Origin: Sphingobacterium sp. BN32
GTDB lineage: Bacteria; Bacteroidota; Bacteroidia; Sphingobacteriales; Sphingobacteriaceae
Direction: 5' to 3'
Length of the DNA stretch: 64,000 nt
NCBI RefSeq assembly: GCF_030503615.1
Contig: NZ_CP129963.1
Span: 992,001 to 1,056,000 of the forward strand
Under the pieces are notes generated by a model. The model saw only the letters and a program-made list of their open reading frames with translations, was not told where the DNA came from and ran no database searches. Position 1 is the stretch's first letter. Every line of letters begins with the position of its first letter. Shown piece after piece: positions 25,089-33,135 of the stretch. The position numbers and the translations under genes were made by a program.

Positions 25089-26762
25089 ATGACAATCAAC
25101 CTAAACCACAAGGCCCTATTAACGTCTTTTTTTGCTGTTCTTTTCTTTGTAGGATTCACGTCCTTTCAAGAACCCAAAGAACAGCAAAAGGCGAAGGGTT
25201 TTCGTATTATTCATAACAACGATGGCACCGATGCTCTGGCCAACATGTGGTTTAACCGCAAGGGCAACCTCTCGCGTGCAGATATCAACCGCTATGTCGA
25301 CATCGTAGCCGATAGCAAGGTCGTAACCACCTACATGATGTGCACCGGTAGCGACTTTGTTTACTATCGATCCAAATACGAGCGCACCTTTGGCGATGAC
25401 CTCAATGGCACGCTATCCTGCAACAAAAGCACTGCCGAGCGCGACGCTTTTAAACATTACTACAACAACTTCCTTAGTCTTGAAAAAGAAGGCACAGATA
25501 TTATCGATGCTTCCTTAACCCGCGCCAAGCAACGCGGAATGGAAGCTTTCATCAGCTTTCGGGTCAACGACCTGCATTTCGCAGATACCGCAAGCAATTG
25601 TCGGGTATCCTATCCAGACTTCTGGTATAACAATCCACAATATTATACCGGCGACCCCACACAAGGGATGAATAGCGCCCAGGCATTAGATTTCACACAC
25701 AAGGAAGTTCGCCAGCATAAGTTAAATCTTATCCGCGAGCAGCTAGAGAAATATCCGCAGATCGATGGTTATGATCTAGACTTTATGCGTTTTATCGTGC
25801 TATTTAAAACAGGGGAGGGACCTGCAAAATCACATCTGATCACCTCCTTCGTTAAATCCGTACGCCAAATGGTAGACTCCGTTTCGGCAGTGCGGAAAAA
25901 GGATATCCTGCTTTCCGTTCGTGTCCCGATAACGGTAGAAGGATGCTTGGAAAAAGGCATTGACATTCGCGAATGGCATCGCCAAGGATTGGTCGATTTT
26001 ATTTCCATTGGCGCACATTGGCGAGGTGAAACCGCGACGCCAATCGCGAAATTTAAGAAAGACCTTTTCCAAGGCTTCAAAAGGACCATACCGGTATACG
26101 GCTCTATCGACGATGGAGGGTATCAACCACGCGAATTCTTTTCTGAAGGCATGTATCGCGGAATGGCATCACATATCCTGGGACAAGGCGGCGATGGCTT
26201 ATACTTGTTTAACTTCTACTTTGAAAACGACGCAAAAGTAGACTACTCCAAAGCGCTAAATGCGAGTGGATTGGTAAGTAGAACAAGATCCCAGCGCTTA
26301 TTGACCGACCTGGGGGACCCGACACTGTTAGCCAGTAGAAATAAGATTTATTGTGCTTCCGACGGCGTGACGAACGCTTATGGCGTGTTGCAAATTGCCG
26401 ATTTGCCGATGGCTTGTGGTAATGGCAAGAAAAGTAATATCGGAATCTTTGTAGGAGACCATCCGAATAATAAGAACCTTCAATCCCGCCTTCTTTTTAT
26501 CCGTACGGACAAAAAAGCAAGAATGGACCTGACGGTAAACAATAAAGAAGTAAAACCGTTAGACAGCAGTTTAGCCGTTCAATACGACCGCATTAAAGGT
26601 CTGCAGGATGGAGAAGAAGTATATGTTTATGAAATTCCGCAGAATGCCTTACAGCAAGGCGAAAATCAGATAAGCGTAGTCTCAAAAGCTGGAATATTTA
26701 TCGTGAAGCGTTTAGAGGTTGCATTGAACTACGGCGATGTGCAACAGCATGGATATTTTTAA
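25089..26762 (+). CDS. Secreted glycosidase-like protein of the GHL (hypothetical glycosyl hydrolase) type
   Basis: The 557-residue protein has an N-terminal hydrophobic export segment (residues 8-26). A TIM-barrel-like domain follows, with FISFRVNDLHFAD near 150, the probable catalytic strand IDGYDLDFMRF near 226, LLSVRVP near 283 and GLYLFNFYF near 375. This pattern resembles GHL-type proteins annotated only from fold similarity. Residues from about 430 form a beta-rich domain with VYEIPQ near the end, perhaps a carbohydrate-binding module. A 98-base spacer with a weak operator-like palindrome separates it from the MFS gene. It probably acts outside the inner membrane on the same glycan. 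Its codons look somewhat GC-richer than those of its neighbours. Confidence 0.72.
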   Translation: MTINLNHKALLTSFFAVLFFVGFTSFQEPKEQQKAKGFRIIHNNDGTDALANMWFNRKGNLSRADINRYVDIVADSKVVTTYMMCTGSDFVYYRSKYERTFGDDLNGTLSCNKSTAERDAFKHYYNNFLSLEKEGTDIIDASLTRAKQRGMEAFISFRVNDLHFADTASNCRVSYPDFWYNNPQYYTGDPTQGMNSAQALDFTHKEVRQHKLNLIREQLEKYPQIDGYDLDFMRFIVLFKTGEGPAKSHLITSFVKSVRQMVDSVSAVRKKDILLSVRVPITVEGCLEKGIDIREWHRQGLVDFISIGAHWRGETATPIAKFKKDLFQGFKRTIPVYGSIDDGGYQPREFFSEGMYRGMASHILGQGGDGLYLFNFYFENDAKVDYSKALNASGLVSRTRSQRLLTDLGDPTLLASRNKIYCASDGVTNAYGVLQIADLPMACGNGKKSNIGIFVGDHPNNKNLQSRLLFIRTDKKARMDLTVNNKEVKPLDSSLAVQYDRIKGLQDGEEVYVYEIPQNALQQGENQISVVSKAGIFIVKRLEVALNYGDVQQHGYF

Positions 26763-26798
26763 TAAAGATCGTTTTTGTTTCAATCATGTGATGTTTTG

Positions 26799-26836
26799 TC
26801 GGCTGCAAACTTATAGTTTGCGGCCGATGTTTTTTG
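26799..26836 (+). terminator. Rho-independent terminator after the GHL-type gene
   Basis: A 12-bp stem (TCGGCTGCAAAC / GTTTGCGGCCGA, one G-T pair) with a 5-base loop is followed by TGTTTTTTG. It ends the plus-strand catabolic locus. Confidence 0.9.
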
Positions 26837-26837
26837 A

Positions 26838-26968
26838 TTTAGACAGTAGATGTTAGACGTTAGATATTAGAGGCGTCTTTGAACCAAGAAAGGAAGGATT
26901 TAAGGGTTAGCAGGATCGGGTCTAATATTTAATGTCTGATGTCTAAAATCTAATGTCTAATATCTAAA
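26838..26968. repeat. TAGA-array dispersed element, copy A
   Basis: Arrays of TAGAYRTTAGA-like units on the left and their inverse on the right flank an inner segment. Bases 26875-26904 of the inner segment are the exact reverse complement of 60652-60681 (30 of 30). The right end stops directly at the TGA of the minus-strand glycerate kinase gene. Confidence 0.8.
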
Positions 26969-28099
26969 TCAATAACTCAACAATAAACCCAATTGTTTTG
27001 CTGTTCTTGTTAAATTTTCCGCTGTATGTTTTATCGCAATGTCCAAATCCTCCGGGCGGTTTCCGATCGCAAGTAAAGCTAAAAAATGCTCCTGCAGCTC
27101 TTTGTCAATCTGCAGTGGGATATTCCCGGCCAAGCCGATAATAGGTTTTTTGTATTTCTTTGCGAGTTGCGCTAAAACGACTGGTGCTTTTCCTTCCAAA
27201 GATTGCGAGTCTATACTCCCTTCGCCGGTAATGACCCAATCGGCTTCTTTTAACTGTTCTTCAATCTGTGTAAGTTCGAAAAAATAAGCCGCGCCTTTCT
27301 TCATTTCGGCATTCAAGAATACCTTAAAAGCAGCGCCCAGACCTCCGGCGGCTCCGCCGCCAATTACAGCATCTAACGACTTGCCGATGTTCACATCTGT
27401 TAGCTCATCGAGATGCGTCAGAAACGCTTCCAAGGTCTTCACATCCTTAGGGCTAGCTCCTTTTTGAGGACCAAATACGGCAGCTGCGCCATCTTCGCCC
27501 AATAATTTATTCTCCACATCGCAAAGCACTGTGAAGCGTGCATCTTTGACCGTATTTTTCAACTTATCGAGCGATAAGCTTTTTAAATCCTTATAGTTCT
27601 TTGCTGTTCCCTCTGTTCTTTTACCATTTTTATCCAGAAACTCCATTCCCAAGGCTTGCAACATTCCAATTCCGCCGTCCACAGTTGCTGAACCACCCAA
27701 GCAGATGACAAAATCCAAAATACCATGTTCCAAATTATGTTTGATCAGCTCGCCTAGGCCAAAGCTGCTCGATTCCACGGGACTCCGCAACTTGCCGGAA
27801 ATCGATTTAAAACCCGATGTTTCGGCTACTTCGATAATGGCGGTCTTGCCCTTATTTATCAAAGCATAATTGGCCTCGGTATTTTGCAAGTAAGCACCTT
27901 TCACAGCGCGCTTTTGCATCTTGCCCTTCAAATATTTGCTGAGCAAGTAGGAGGTATGATCACCGCCATCAGCAATGGGAAACTTGATGAGTTCCGCTTT
28001 AATGTTGCTAGCCTTAAGCCCGGTTTCAATTGCTGTTGCGACCTCCTCTGCTGTAAGCGCACCTTTAAAGCTATTCGGCGCAATCAATATTTTCTTCAT
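26969..28099 (-). CDS. Glycerate kinase (GlxK/GarK family)
   Basis: The 376-residue protein opens with the family block KILIAPNSFKGALTAEEVA. It also has ICLGGSATVDGGIGMLQALG near 125-145, GGGAAGGLGAAF near 245-256 and WVITGEGSIDSQSLEGKAP near 285-303. These are the diagnostic segments of type II glycerate kinases, which phosphorylate D-glycerate with ATP. It shares one base with the end of the upstream dehydrogenase gene (TGATG), so the two form a two-gene operon that feeds glyoxylate or hydroxypyruvate carbon into glycolysis. The stop codon touches a dispersed repeat. Confidence 0.93.
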   Translation of the reverse strand: MKKILIAPNSFKGALTAEEVATAIETGLKASNIKAELIKFPIADGGDHTSYLLSKYLKGKMQKRAVKGAYLQNTEANYALINKGKTAIIEVAETSGFKSISGKLRSPVESSSFGLGELIKHNLEHGILDFVICLGGSATVDGGIGMLQALGMEFLDKNGKRTEGTAKNYKDLKSLSLDKLKNTVKDARFTVLCDVENKLLGEDGAAAVFGPQKGASPKDVKTLEAFLTHLDELTDVNIGKSLDAVIGGGAAGGLGAAFKVFLNAEMKKGAAYFFELTQIEEQLKEADWVITGEGSIDSQSLEGKAPVVLAQLAKKYKKPIIGLAGNIPLQIDKELQEHFLALLAIGNRPEDLDIAIKHTAENLTRTAKQLGLLLSY

Positions 28100-29079
28100 C
28101 AGGATTTATTGTACACTTCTGGGTTTAAACAGGTCGGCATTGGTTTACCTTCGATAAAGGCGATGATGTTTTCCGCTGCGGTTCTTGCCATGCCTCCTCG
28201 TGCTTCCACCGTTGCAGACCCGATATGAGGTAATACACAGACGCGCTCTAGCTTCAATAAGGGATTGTCTGGCAGCATGGGTTCCGGGTCCGAAACATCC
28301 AAGCCAGCGCCCCAAATGCGTTCCGACTGCAAAGCTTCGTACAGGTCGTCTTCATTGATAAATCCACCGCGCGCTGTATTGACCAGTATCGTATTCGGCT
28401 TCATCTGCTTAAAAACTGTGGCATCAAACTTACCCTTATATTCAGGTGAGTAGTTGGCGTGTATAGAAAGCACATCCGATTGCTGCAGCAACTCCTCAAA
28501 GGAAACATATTTTGCGTCAAGCTGCTTCTCCAAATCGGGATGTTGACTCCGGTTATGGTAGATGACATTCATGCCGTATGCCGCCTTACACTTCAAAGCC
28601 ATCTCTACACCAATGCGGCCCAATCCAAATATCCCAAGTGTCTTGCCATACAGCTCTTGGCCTAGATTAGCAATCGGGTTAAAATACTTAAATCGGACGC
28701 CGAGACGTACTTGATTGGTATGAAAGGACGCTAATCTTGATACCATCAGCATCAATAAGAAAGCCACATCCGATGTTGCTTTGCTCAGCACATCGGGCGT
28801 GTTGGACACCGGGATGCCCCTCCTGGTTGCCTCCTCCAAATCAACCTGGTCATAACCCACCGAGAACAAGGAAACGGCTTTGACTGATGGGCATAAGTCG
28901 AAAAACTTCTTATCTATCTTATAGGCTCCGATATTAAGGATAGCGTCGCATTGCTGACAATAGCTAATCCATTCGTCATAGCTGATTTCCGGATTCTCAG
29001 GCATCAATAAGTCGATATCCGCATCTGCTAATATCTTCATGCCTTCCTGGGGAATTAATTTGTTGATAAAGATCTTCAT
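28099..29079 (-). CDS. D-2-hydroxyacid dehydrogenase (glyoxylate/hydroxypyruvate reductase type)
   Basis: This 326-residue protein has the NAD(P)-binding motif GLGRIG in LGIFGLGRIGVEMAL near 150. The catalytic Arg lies in NTARGGFINE near 235, the Glu near 264 (DPEPM) and the His in VLPHIGSAT near 285. Subfamily signs such as LFSVGYDQVDLEEATRRGIPVSNTPDVLS fit glyoxylate/hydroxypyruvate reductases (GhrB/glycerate dehydrogenase). It makes D-glycerate for the kinase gene that overlaps it by one base. Substrate choice between glyoxylate, hydroxypyruvate and 2-keto-gluconate cannot be settled from sequence. Confidence 0.9.
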   Translation of the reverse strand: MKIFINKLIPQEGMKILADADIDLLMPENPEISYDEWISYCQQCDAILNIGAYKIDKKFFDLCPSVKAVSLFSVGYDQVDLEEATRRGIPVSNTPDVLSKATSDVAFLLMLMVSRLASFHTNQVRLGVRFKYFNPIANLGQELYGKTLGIFGLGRIGVEMALKCKAAYGMNVIYHNRSQHPDLEKQLDAKYVSFEELLQQSDVLSIHANYSPEYKGKFDATVFKQMKPNTILVNTARGGFINEDDLYEALQSERIWGAGLDVSDPEPMLPDNPLLKLERVCVLPHIGSATVEARGGMARTAAENIIAFIEGKPMPTCLNPEVYNKS

Positions 29080-29438
29080 CGTTATATGTTTTGGACGTTG
29101 GCTAGATTAACGGAATGTACGAAAAATTGAGGACAATGTGCCGTTAAAGGCGGAAAAAACTTTCATAATTCCATTAAAAATCGCCAAAAAAAGTCAGGAA
29201 AAAAGTTTTTTAAACAAAGATTGATTGGGTCAGGAGAAGAAGTTCTTTGATCATGGTACGATAAGGCTTTCGCTCGAATGAAACTAAGTATTCTACTTGC
29301 TCTATTACGCACTTTTTACCCTGTAAATAAGTAATAGTACCTGATTCAAAATTCGAGTTAACCAATACGCTTAAAACCTGTTCAGTAGGTAACAATAATT
29401 AAAACTCTTCGTGAACAAAAAAAATGAAAGGAAAAACT
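29080..29438. other. Intergenic region between the dehydrogenase and DUF892 genes
   Basis: This AT-rich divergent spacer should hold promoters for both flanking genes. A 61-codon minus-strand frame (29210-29395) has only a TTG start and no recognisable domain or ribosome site, so I do not call it a gene. Nothing else stands out. Confidence 0.45.
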
Positions 29439-29954
29439 ATGAGTAAGAAAACGAATCAAAATGGTGAAAAAATGCCTAATGCGCATTTACATGAGTTGAT
29501 GGTCGACGAATTGAAAGACATTTACAATGCCGAAAGACAACTGCTGGCAGGTTTAAAGAAATTGATTTCTACAGCGGAAGGAGAAGAGTTGAAAAAAGCT
29601 TTTAAAGAACATTTAGAAGAGACCGAAGGTCAAATCGACAAGCTCAAGCAAGTGTTTCAGCTACTCGATCTTCCGGCACGTGGTAAGAAATGTAAGGCCA
29701 TGGAGGGATTATTGAATGAAGCGGATGAAATTATGAGTGAGTTTGAAGGAAGTGAAGCGTTAGACGCGGCATTGGTCGCAGCAGCACAAAAAGTTGAACA
29801 CTACGAGATTGCCACGTACGGATCACTCGCCACCTACGCAAAACTAATGCAACATGATGACGTAGCGGCGATTTTTGCCGAGATTCTTGAACAAGAAAAA
29901 AATGCTGACGAAAAACTAACCCAAGTCGCCATGTCCAAAGCAAACAAAAAATAG
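29439..29954 (+). CDS. DUF892/YciE-YciF-type ferritin-like stress protein
   Basis: The protein has about 171 residues. I prefer the ATG at 29439 because AAAGGA lies just upstream; an ATG at 29424 is also possible. The four-helix ferritin-like pattern shows in LHELMVDELKDIYNAERQLL near 20-40, FKEHLEETEGQIDKLKQVFQLL near 70-90 and AAAQKVEHYEIATYGSLATYAK near 125-146. Glu and His residues at helix positions could bind a di-metal centre. Family members are linked to general, osmotic and oxidative stress in bacteria, but biochemical function is unproven. It stands alone, followed by two different dispersed repeats. Confidence 0.9.
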   Translation: MSKKTNQNGEKMPNAHLHELMVDELKDIYNAERQLLAGLKKLISTAEGEELKKAFKEHLEETEGQIDKLKQVFQLLDLPARGKKCKAMEGLLNEADEIMSEFEGSEALDAALVAAAQKVEHYEIATYGSLATYAKLMQHDDVAAIFAEILEQEKNADEKLTQVAMSKANKK

Positions 29955-30012
29955 TGAAGGAATACCTAGGGAGAACCAACCTAGGACAGATAATACATCC
30001 TTTTTAATTTAT

Positions 30013-30120
30013 TCAAACCCCTATCAAACCCGCTTCAAGACGGTTATGATAGGGGTTTGTATTGGGTTTATATTGGGTTTGAAAGGGCTTTACATTGGGT
30101 TTGAGTGGTACCAGTCTCGT
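30013..30120 (+). repeat. GGGTTTG-type dispersed repeat, copy 2
   Basis: A hairpin with 13-bp perfect outer arms (CAAACCCCTATCA at 30014-30026, TGATAGGGGTTTG at 30047-30059) is followed by four GGGTTTG/GGGCTTT-type units at about 11-base spacing. It lies in a convergent gap, right before TAGA element copy B. Confidence 0.8.
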
Positions 30121-30126
30121 GTTTCT

Positions 30127-30332
30127 TTTAGACATTAGATATTAGATATAAGACATCAGACCCGATCCTAATTATTATTTCACCTTTCCTTTCCTGATCA
30201 AGATAATTTCCTTTCTAAATATAAAGTTCAAAGACAGCGTATCGCTAAAAAGCAAGGGCGCCTAGTCAGCGCCCTCTAATTGTCTTACGTGTAATATCTT
30301 ACGTCTAATGTCTTATGTCTAAAATCTAACAT
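30127..30332. repeat. TAGA-array dispersed element, copy B
   Basis: TAGAYATTAGA-like arrays at both ends are inverted to each other. The inner part holds a 7-bp hairpin AGGGCGC/GCGCCCT at 30255-30275. Read on the minus strand, the hairpin is followed by TGCTTTTT and looks like a terminator for the sigma-factor gene. The array continues into that gene, whose TAG stop is part of a repeat unit. Confidence 0.8.
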
Positions 30333-30827
30333 CTAAACCGAATACACCCGCAACTTTCGCTTCAGAACTTTTCTAATCGTATGGATTCTCGTTTTGATGG
30401 TGCCTTCTTTGATATTCATATGGTCGGCGATTTCGTAGTATTTGTAGCCTTCGAGGTACATGCTGATAATCTTATAATTCTCTTCAGACAGGGTATGTAA
30501 AGCGTCTTGTACATCCTTAACGACGAAGTCCGATTCTGCTTTGTTTTTTATTCTGTTATTGGCTGATTGGGTGTAGGTAATTTCCTTTTCAGCAATACGG
30601 TGGATGGCTTCGCGACGGTATTTGTTGAGATAGATGTTTTTCATTATCACATAAAGCCAAGAAACTAGCTTTGGGTGATTAACAAATTTTTCTAATGACT
30701 TTAGCGAACGAATAAACGTTTCCTGCACTAGATCTTCTTTTTCGAAGGGATCATTGGTGAAATTGTTAGCTAGCCGTTTCAGTATCGGCGAGTTTTCCAA
30801 GATAGTGGTGTTTAAGGTCGTTTTCAT
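30333..30827 (-). CDS. RNA polymerase ECF-type sigma factor
   Basis: The 164-residue protein has sigma region 2 at about 20-85 (FEKEDLVQETFIRSLKSLEKF, SWLYVIMKNIYLNKYRRE) and region 4 at about 108-160 (LHTLSEENYKIISMYLEGYKYYEIADHMNIKEGTIKTRIHTIRKVLKR in outline). That is the normal two-domain ECF layout. No anti-sigma gene sits beside it, so control may be transcriptional or depend on a distant partner. The stop codon TAG belongs to the adjoining TAGA-type repeat. Its position beside ferritin-like and two-component genes hints at a stress role, which is inference. Confidence 0.92.
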   Translation of the reverse strand: MKTTLNTTILENSPILKRLANNFTNDPFEKEDLVQETFIRSLKSLEKFVNHPKLVSWLYVIMKNIYLNKYRREAIHRIAEKEITYTQSANNRIKNKAESDFVVKDVQDALHTLSEENYKIISMYLEGYKYYEIADHMNIKEGTIKTRIHTIRKVLKRKLRVYSV

Positions 30828-31332
30828 ATCTAGTAGTCTTATAGTGTTTAATTGATGTACATATATAACGTATTGATTTATAGTATGTTTTATGGTGTTT
30901 GGCGCCTAATTTAAAACGGGTATAAATACTTGTAGTCCGAAAAAATACTGATTTGAGCTCTAAAACGAAATGCAAGAATTATTAATAGCGATTAAGCCGA
31001 TTGAGGAATGCTTTTGACCTGATTTTAAATTGGATAGCAAAATAATAATGCTCATTTCCACGTTTAAATAGACTTAAGCTTTTTTATTCGGCTGAGATTA
31101 TAACAACATTTTGCGTTAAATACGTGAAATAGGTTTATTAATACGGAAAACGTTTCTCTAGAGCCTTGGAGTGTAGATTCTAAAGGATAATTTTCTGTAA
31201 TTTTAAGAGTTTTAGTAGGATAATGATTTTCTTATCTTATAAAAATTACCAACAAAAGGGAATGTCGTGAATCACCCTTATCTACCAATTTAAAGTATTA
31301 AAATTGTATAACGCACTATACTACACTTTAAA
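30828..31332. other. Divergent intergenic region, sigma factor / histidine kinase
   Basis: About 505 bases of AT-rich DNA lie between two divergent regulatory genes. Frames across it lack homology signs. Promoters are expected at both ends, but I cannot point to one with confidence. It is long enough to hide a small RNA. Confidence 0.4.
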
Positions 31333-32412
31333 ATGCTACCGCTGGAGGAAAACAATTTGAACAGTGATTTCAATATGAAGCAATACTCGCTCTTTGATGA
31401 GGAGTCGCAAAAAACAATGTTGAATATTGATCTATTCTTTAAAGATGGGCCTTTCGCCTATGTCTTTCTGGATAAGTTTTTTCAGGTTTTTCGCGTCAAT
31501 GATCGTTTTCTAAAGCTCTTTGGTCAACAGCATCTGCAAATCCTGGGGCGTCATATTTTTGAGTTCTTGGATGGCGAAGATGCGCTAAAACTCAAAGCTG
31601 TATTTGAGAACCGAGATTCTTTATACGATCCGCTTATCCTTTCTTTAAATTTTATACAGAAGGATAATAGCTTTTTGCCTGTGGATACCTATGTCAAGAA
31701 GTTTACGAATCAGTTCGATGAGGACCAGTACTGTTTGCTGATGTTCGATCGAGGTTTTTATCCGGACCCGAATTGGATCGAGGGGAAGAAAGAGCTATAC
31801 AAAACCATCATTGAGACACAAGAGCAGGAGCGTATTCGCATCGGGCAGCAATTACATGATAGTGTCGCACAAATACTCTACGCCATACGTCTAAACCTAC
31901 AGCATATTGCTTCGGAGAACGACGCGCTGGCGAATGAGATCGCTCCGATAAAAAAGATGTTGAACGATGCCATCTTTCAGGTCCGTAATATCTCTGTAGA
32001 TCTTGTGCCATCGGTTCTTCATGATTTCGGCCTCAAAGCCGCCATACTATCGATGTGCGAGCGGGTTTCTACTTCCGATTTCCAAGTGAAATGCTATATC
32101 TGTGAAGATCAAGAGGGGTTAGACAAAGATTTTTTGCTGGTCGTTTACCGCGTCATTCAAGAACTCTTGAACAATACAATGAAACATTCCTCCGCTAGTC
32201 AGGTTATTGTTAAGACAAGGTGTGATACGGAACAAGTCAATATTGAAGTTACCGACAATGGGGTTGGGTTTCAATCCAAGTTGGAAGAAAGTTTAAGAAA
32301 TGGTATTGGTTTGCAAAGCATTAAAAGCCGGGTAGAGCGGTATCAAGGTACGCTAGAAATTCGGGATCTTGAACAAGGAACCCAGGTGAAAGTGACATTA
32401 AAAATTAAATAG
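31333..32412 (+). CDS. PAS-domain sensor histidine kinase of the NarX/DegS (HisKA_3) type
   Basis: The 359-residue protein has no membrane segments. A PAS-like domain spans about 30-140 (GPFAYVFLDKFFQVFRVNDRF). The HisKA_3 dimerisation helix has the phospho-acceptor His175 in IGQQLHDSVAQILYAIRL. The HATPase domain has VIQELLNNTMKHS near 275 and the G boxes DNGVGF and NGIGLQSIKSR. It should be a cytoplasmic sensor for a small molecule or redox state. The NarL-type regulator gene starts 3 bases after its stop and is the obvious partner. An internal ATG at 31375 could also be the start. Confidence 0.92.
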   Translation: MLPLEENNLNSDFNMKQYSLFDEESQKTMLNIDLFFKDGPFAYVFLDKFFQVFRVNDRFLKLFGQQHLQILGRHIFEFLDGEDALKLKAVFENRDSLYDPLILSLNFIQKDNSFLPVDTYVKKFTNQFDEDQYCLLMFDRGFYPDPNWIEGKKELYKTIIETQEQERIRIGQQLHDSVAQILYAIRLNLQHIASENDALANEIAPIKKMLNDAIFQVRNISVDLVPSVLHDFGLKAAILSMCERVSTSDFQVKCYICEDQEGLDKDFLLVVYRVIQELLNNTMKHSSASQVIVKTRCDTEQVNIEVTDNGVGFQSKLEESLRNGIGLQSIKSRVERYQGTLEIRDLEQGTQVKVTLKIK

Positions 32413-32415
32413 AGA

Positions 32416-33075
32416 ATGGCAGAGGTGAAGATATTATTAGCGGAAGATCATTTGGTCGTTAGAAACGGGATCAAGTTATTACTCGACTCGCAACAAGACT
32501 TCCAGGTTATCGGCGACGTCAATAATGGGAGAGAGGTTTTAAATTTACTGGCCGCTGGATTAACAGTTGATGTCATCATAACAGATATCGGTATGGAAGA
32601 TATCGACGGGCTGCAATTGATTCGGGAGGTTAGCGAGCGCTATCCTCAGATAAAAGTGCTTGTTTTGACCATGTTAGATTGTGATCAACATGTGGCTAAA
32701 GCATTTGAATATGGCGCTAAGGGCTATCTGATCAAGAACGTTGGTTCGGAAGAAATGGTGTTTGCTATTCAGCATGTGATGCGGGGTGGTCGATACTTAT
32801 GCGAGGAGCTGTCTATGGGTTTTATTGAGAAAGCCATCGTTCGAAACAACAATCAGCCGGTCAATTTAGACCCTAGCGAGCTTGATTTGACTTCCAGAGA
32901 GCTGGAAGTGTTAGAGCTTTTAGGTGAGGGTTATACTAATTTAGAAATCTCGAAGAAGCTATTCCTGAGCAAAAGAACGGTTGAAGGGCATAGACAGAAT
33001 TTGATCGATAAGACGAAGTCGAAAAATACGCCAGCTTTGATCAAGTTTGCCGTGCAGAACGGTTTGATTCACTAA
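32416..33075 (+). CDS. NarL/FixJ-family response regulator
   Basis: The 219-residue protein has a receiver domain at 1-120 with acidic pocket residues in LLAEDH, the phospho-acceptor Asp57 in IITDIGMEDIDG and the conserved Lys in YLIKNVGSEE near 107. The LuxR-type HTH lies at about 155-212 (LTSRELEVLELLGEGYTNLEISKKLF, SKRTVEGHRQNL). It is a DNA-binding regulator paired with the kinase gene 3 bases upstream. The next gene is LigD, 60 bases downstream on the same strand, so the pair might influence the repair genes. That link is only positional. Confidence 0.93.
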   Translation: MAEVKILLAEDHLVVRNGIKLLLDSQQDFQVIGDVNNGREVLNLLAAGLTVDVIITDIGMEDIDGLQLIREVSERYPQIKVLVLTMLDCDQHVAKAFEYGAKGYLIKNVGSEEMVFAIQHVMRGGRYLCEELSMGFIEKAIVRNNNQPVNLDPSELDLTSRELEVLELLGEGYTNLEISKKLFLSKRTVEGHRQNLIDKTKSKNTPALIKFAVQNGLIH

Positions 33076-33135
33076 TATTCTTGATTTAGCGTTTAGCACA
33101 AACTATCGCGCCATTGCCTTGTTCTTTATTCAGCT

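Noticed and set aside
26838..26968. CRISPR-like array of TAGA units
   Set aside because: Units are short and degenerate, with no spacers of even length and no cas genes nearby.
29210..29395. 61-codon minus-strand frame
   Set aside because: It has only a TTG start, no ribosome site and no recognisable sequence features.
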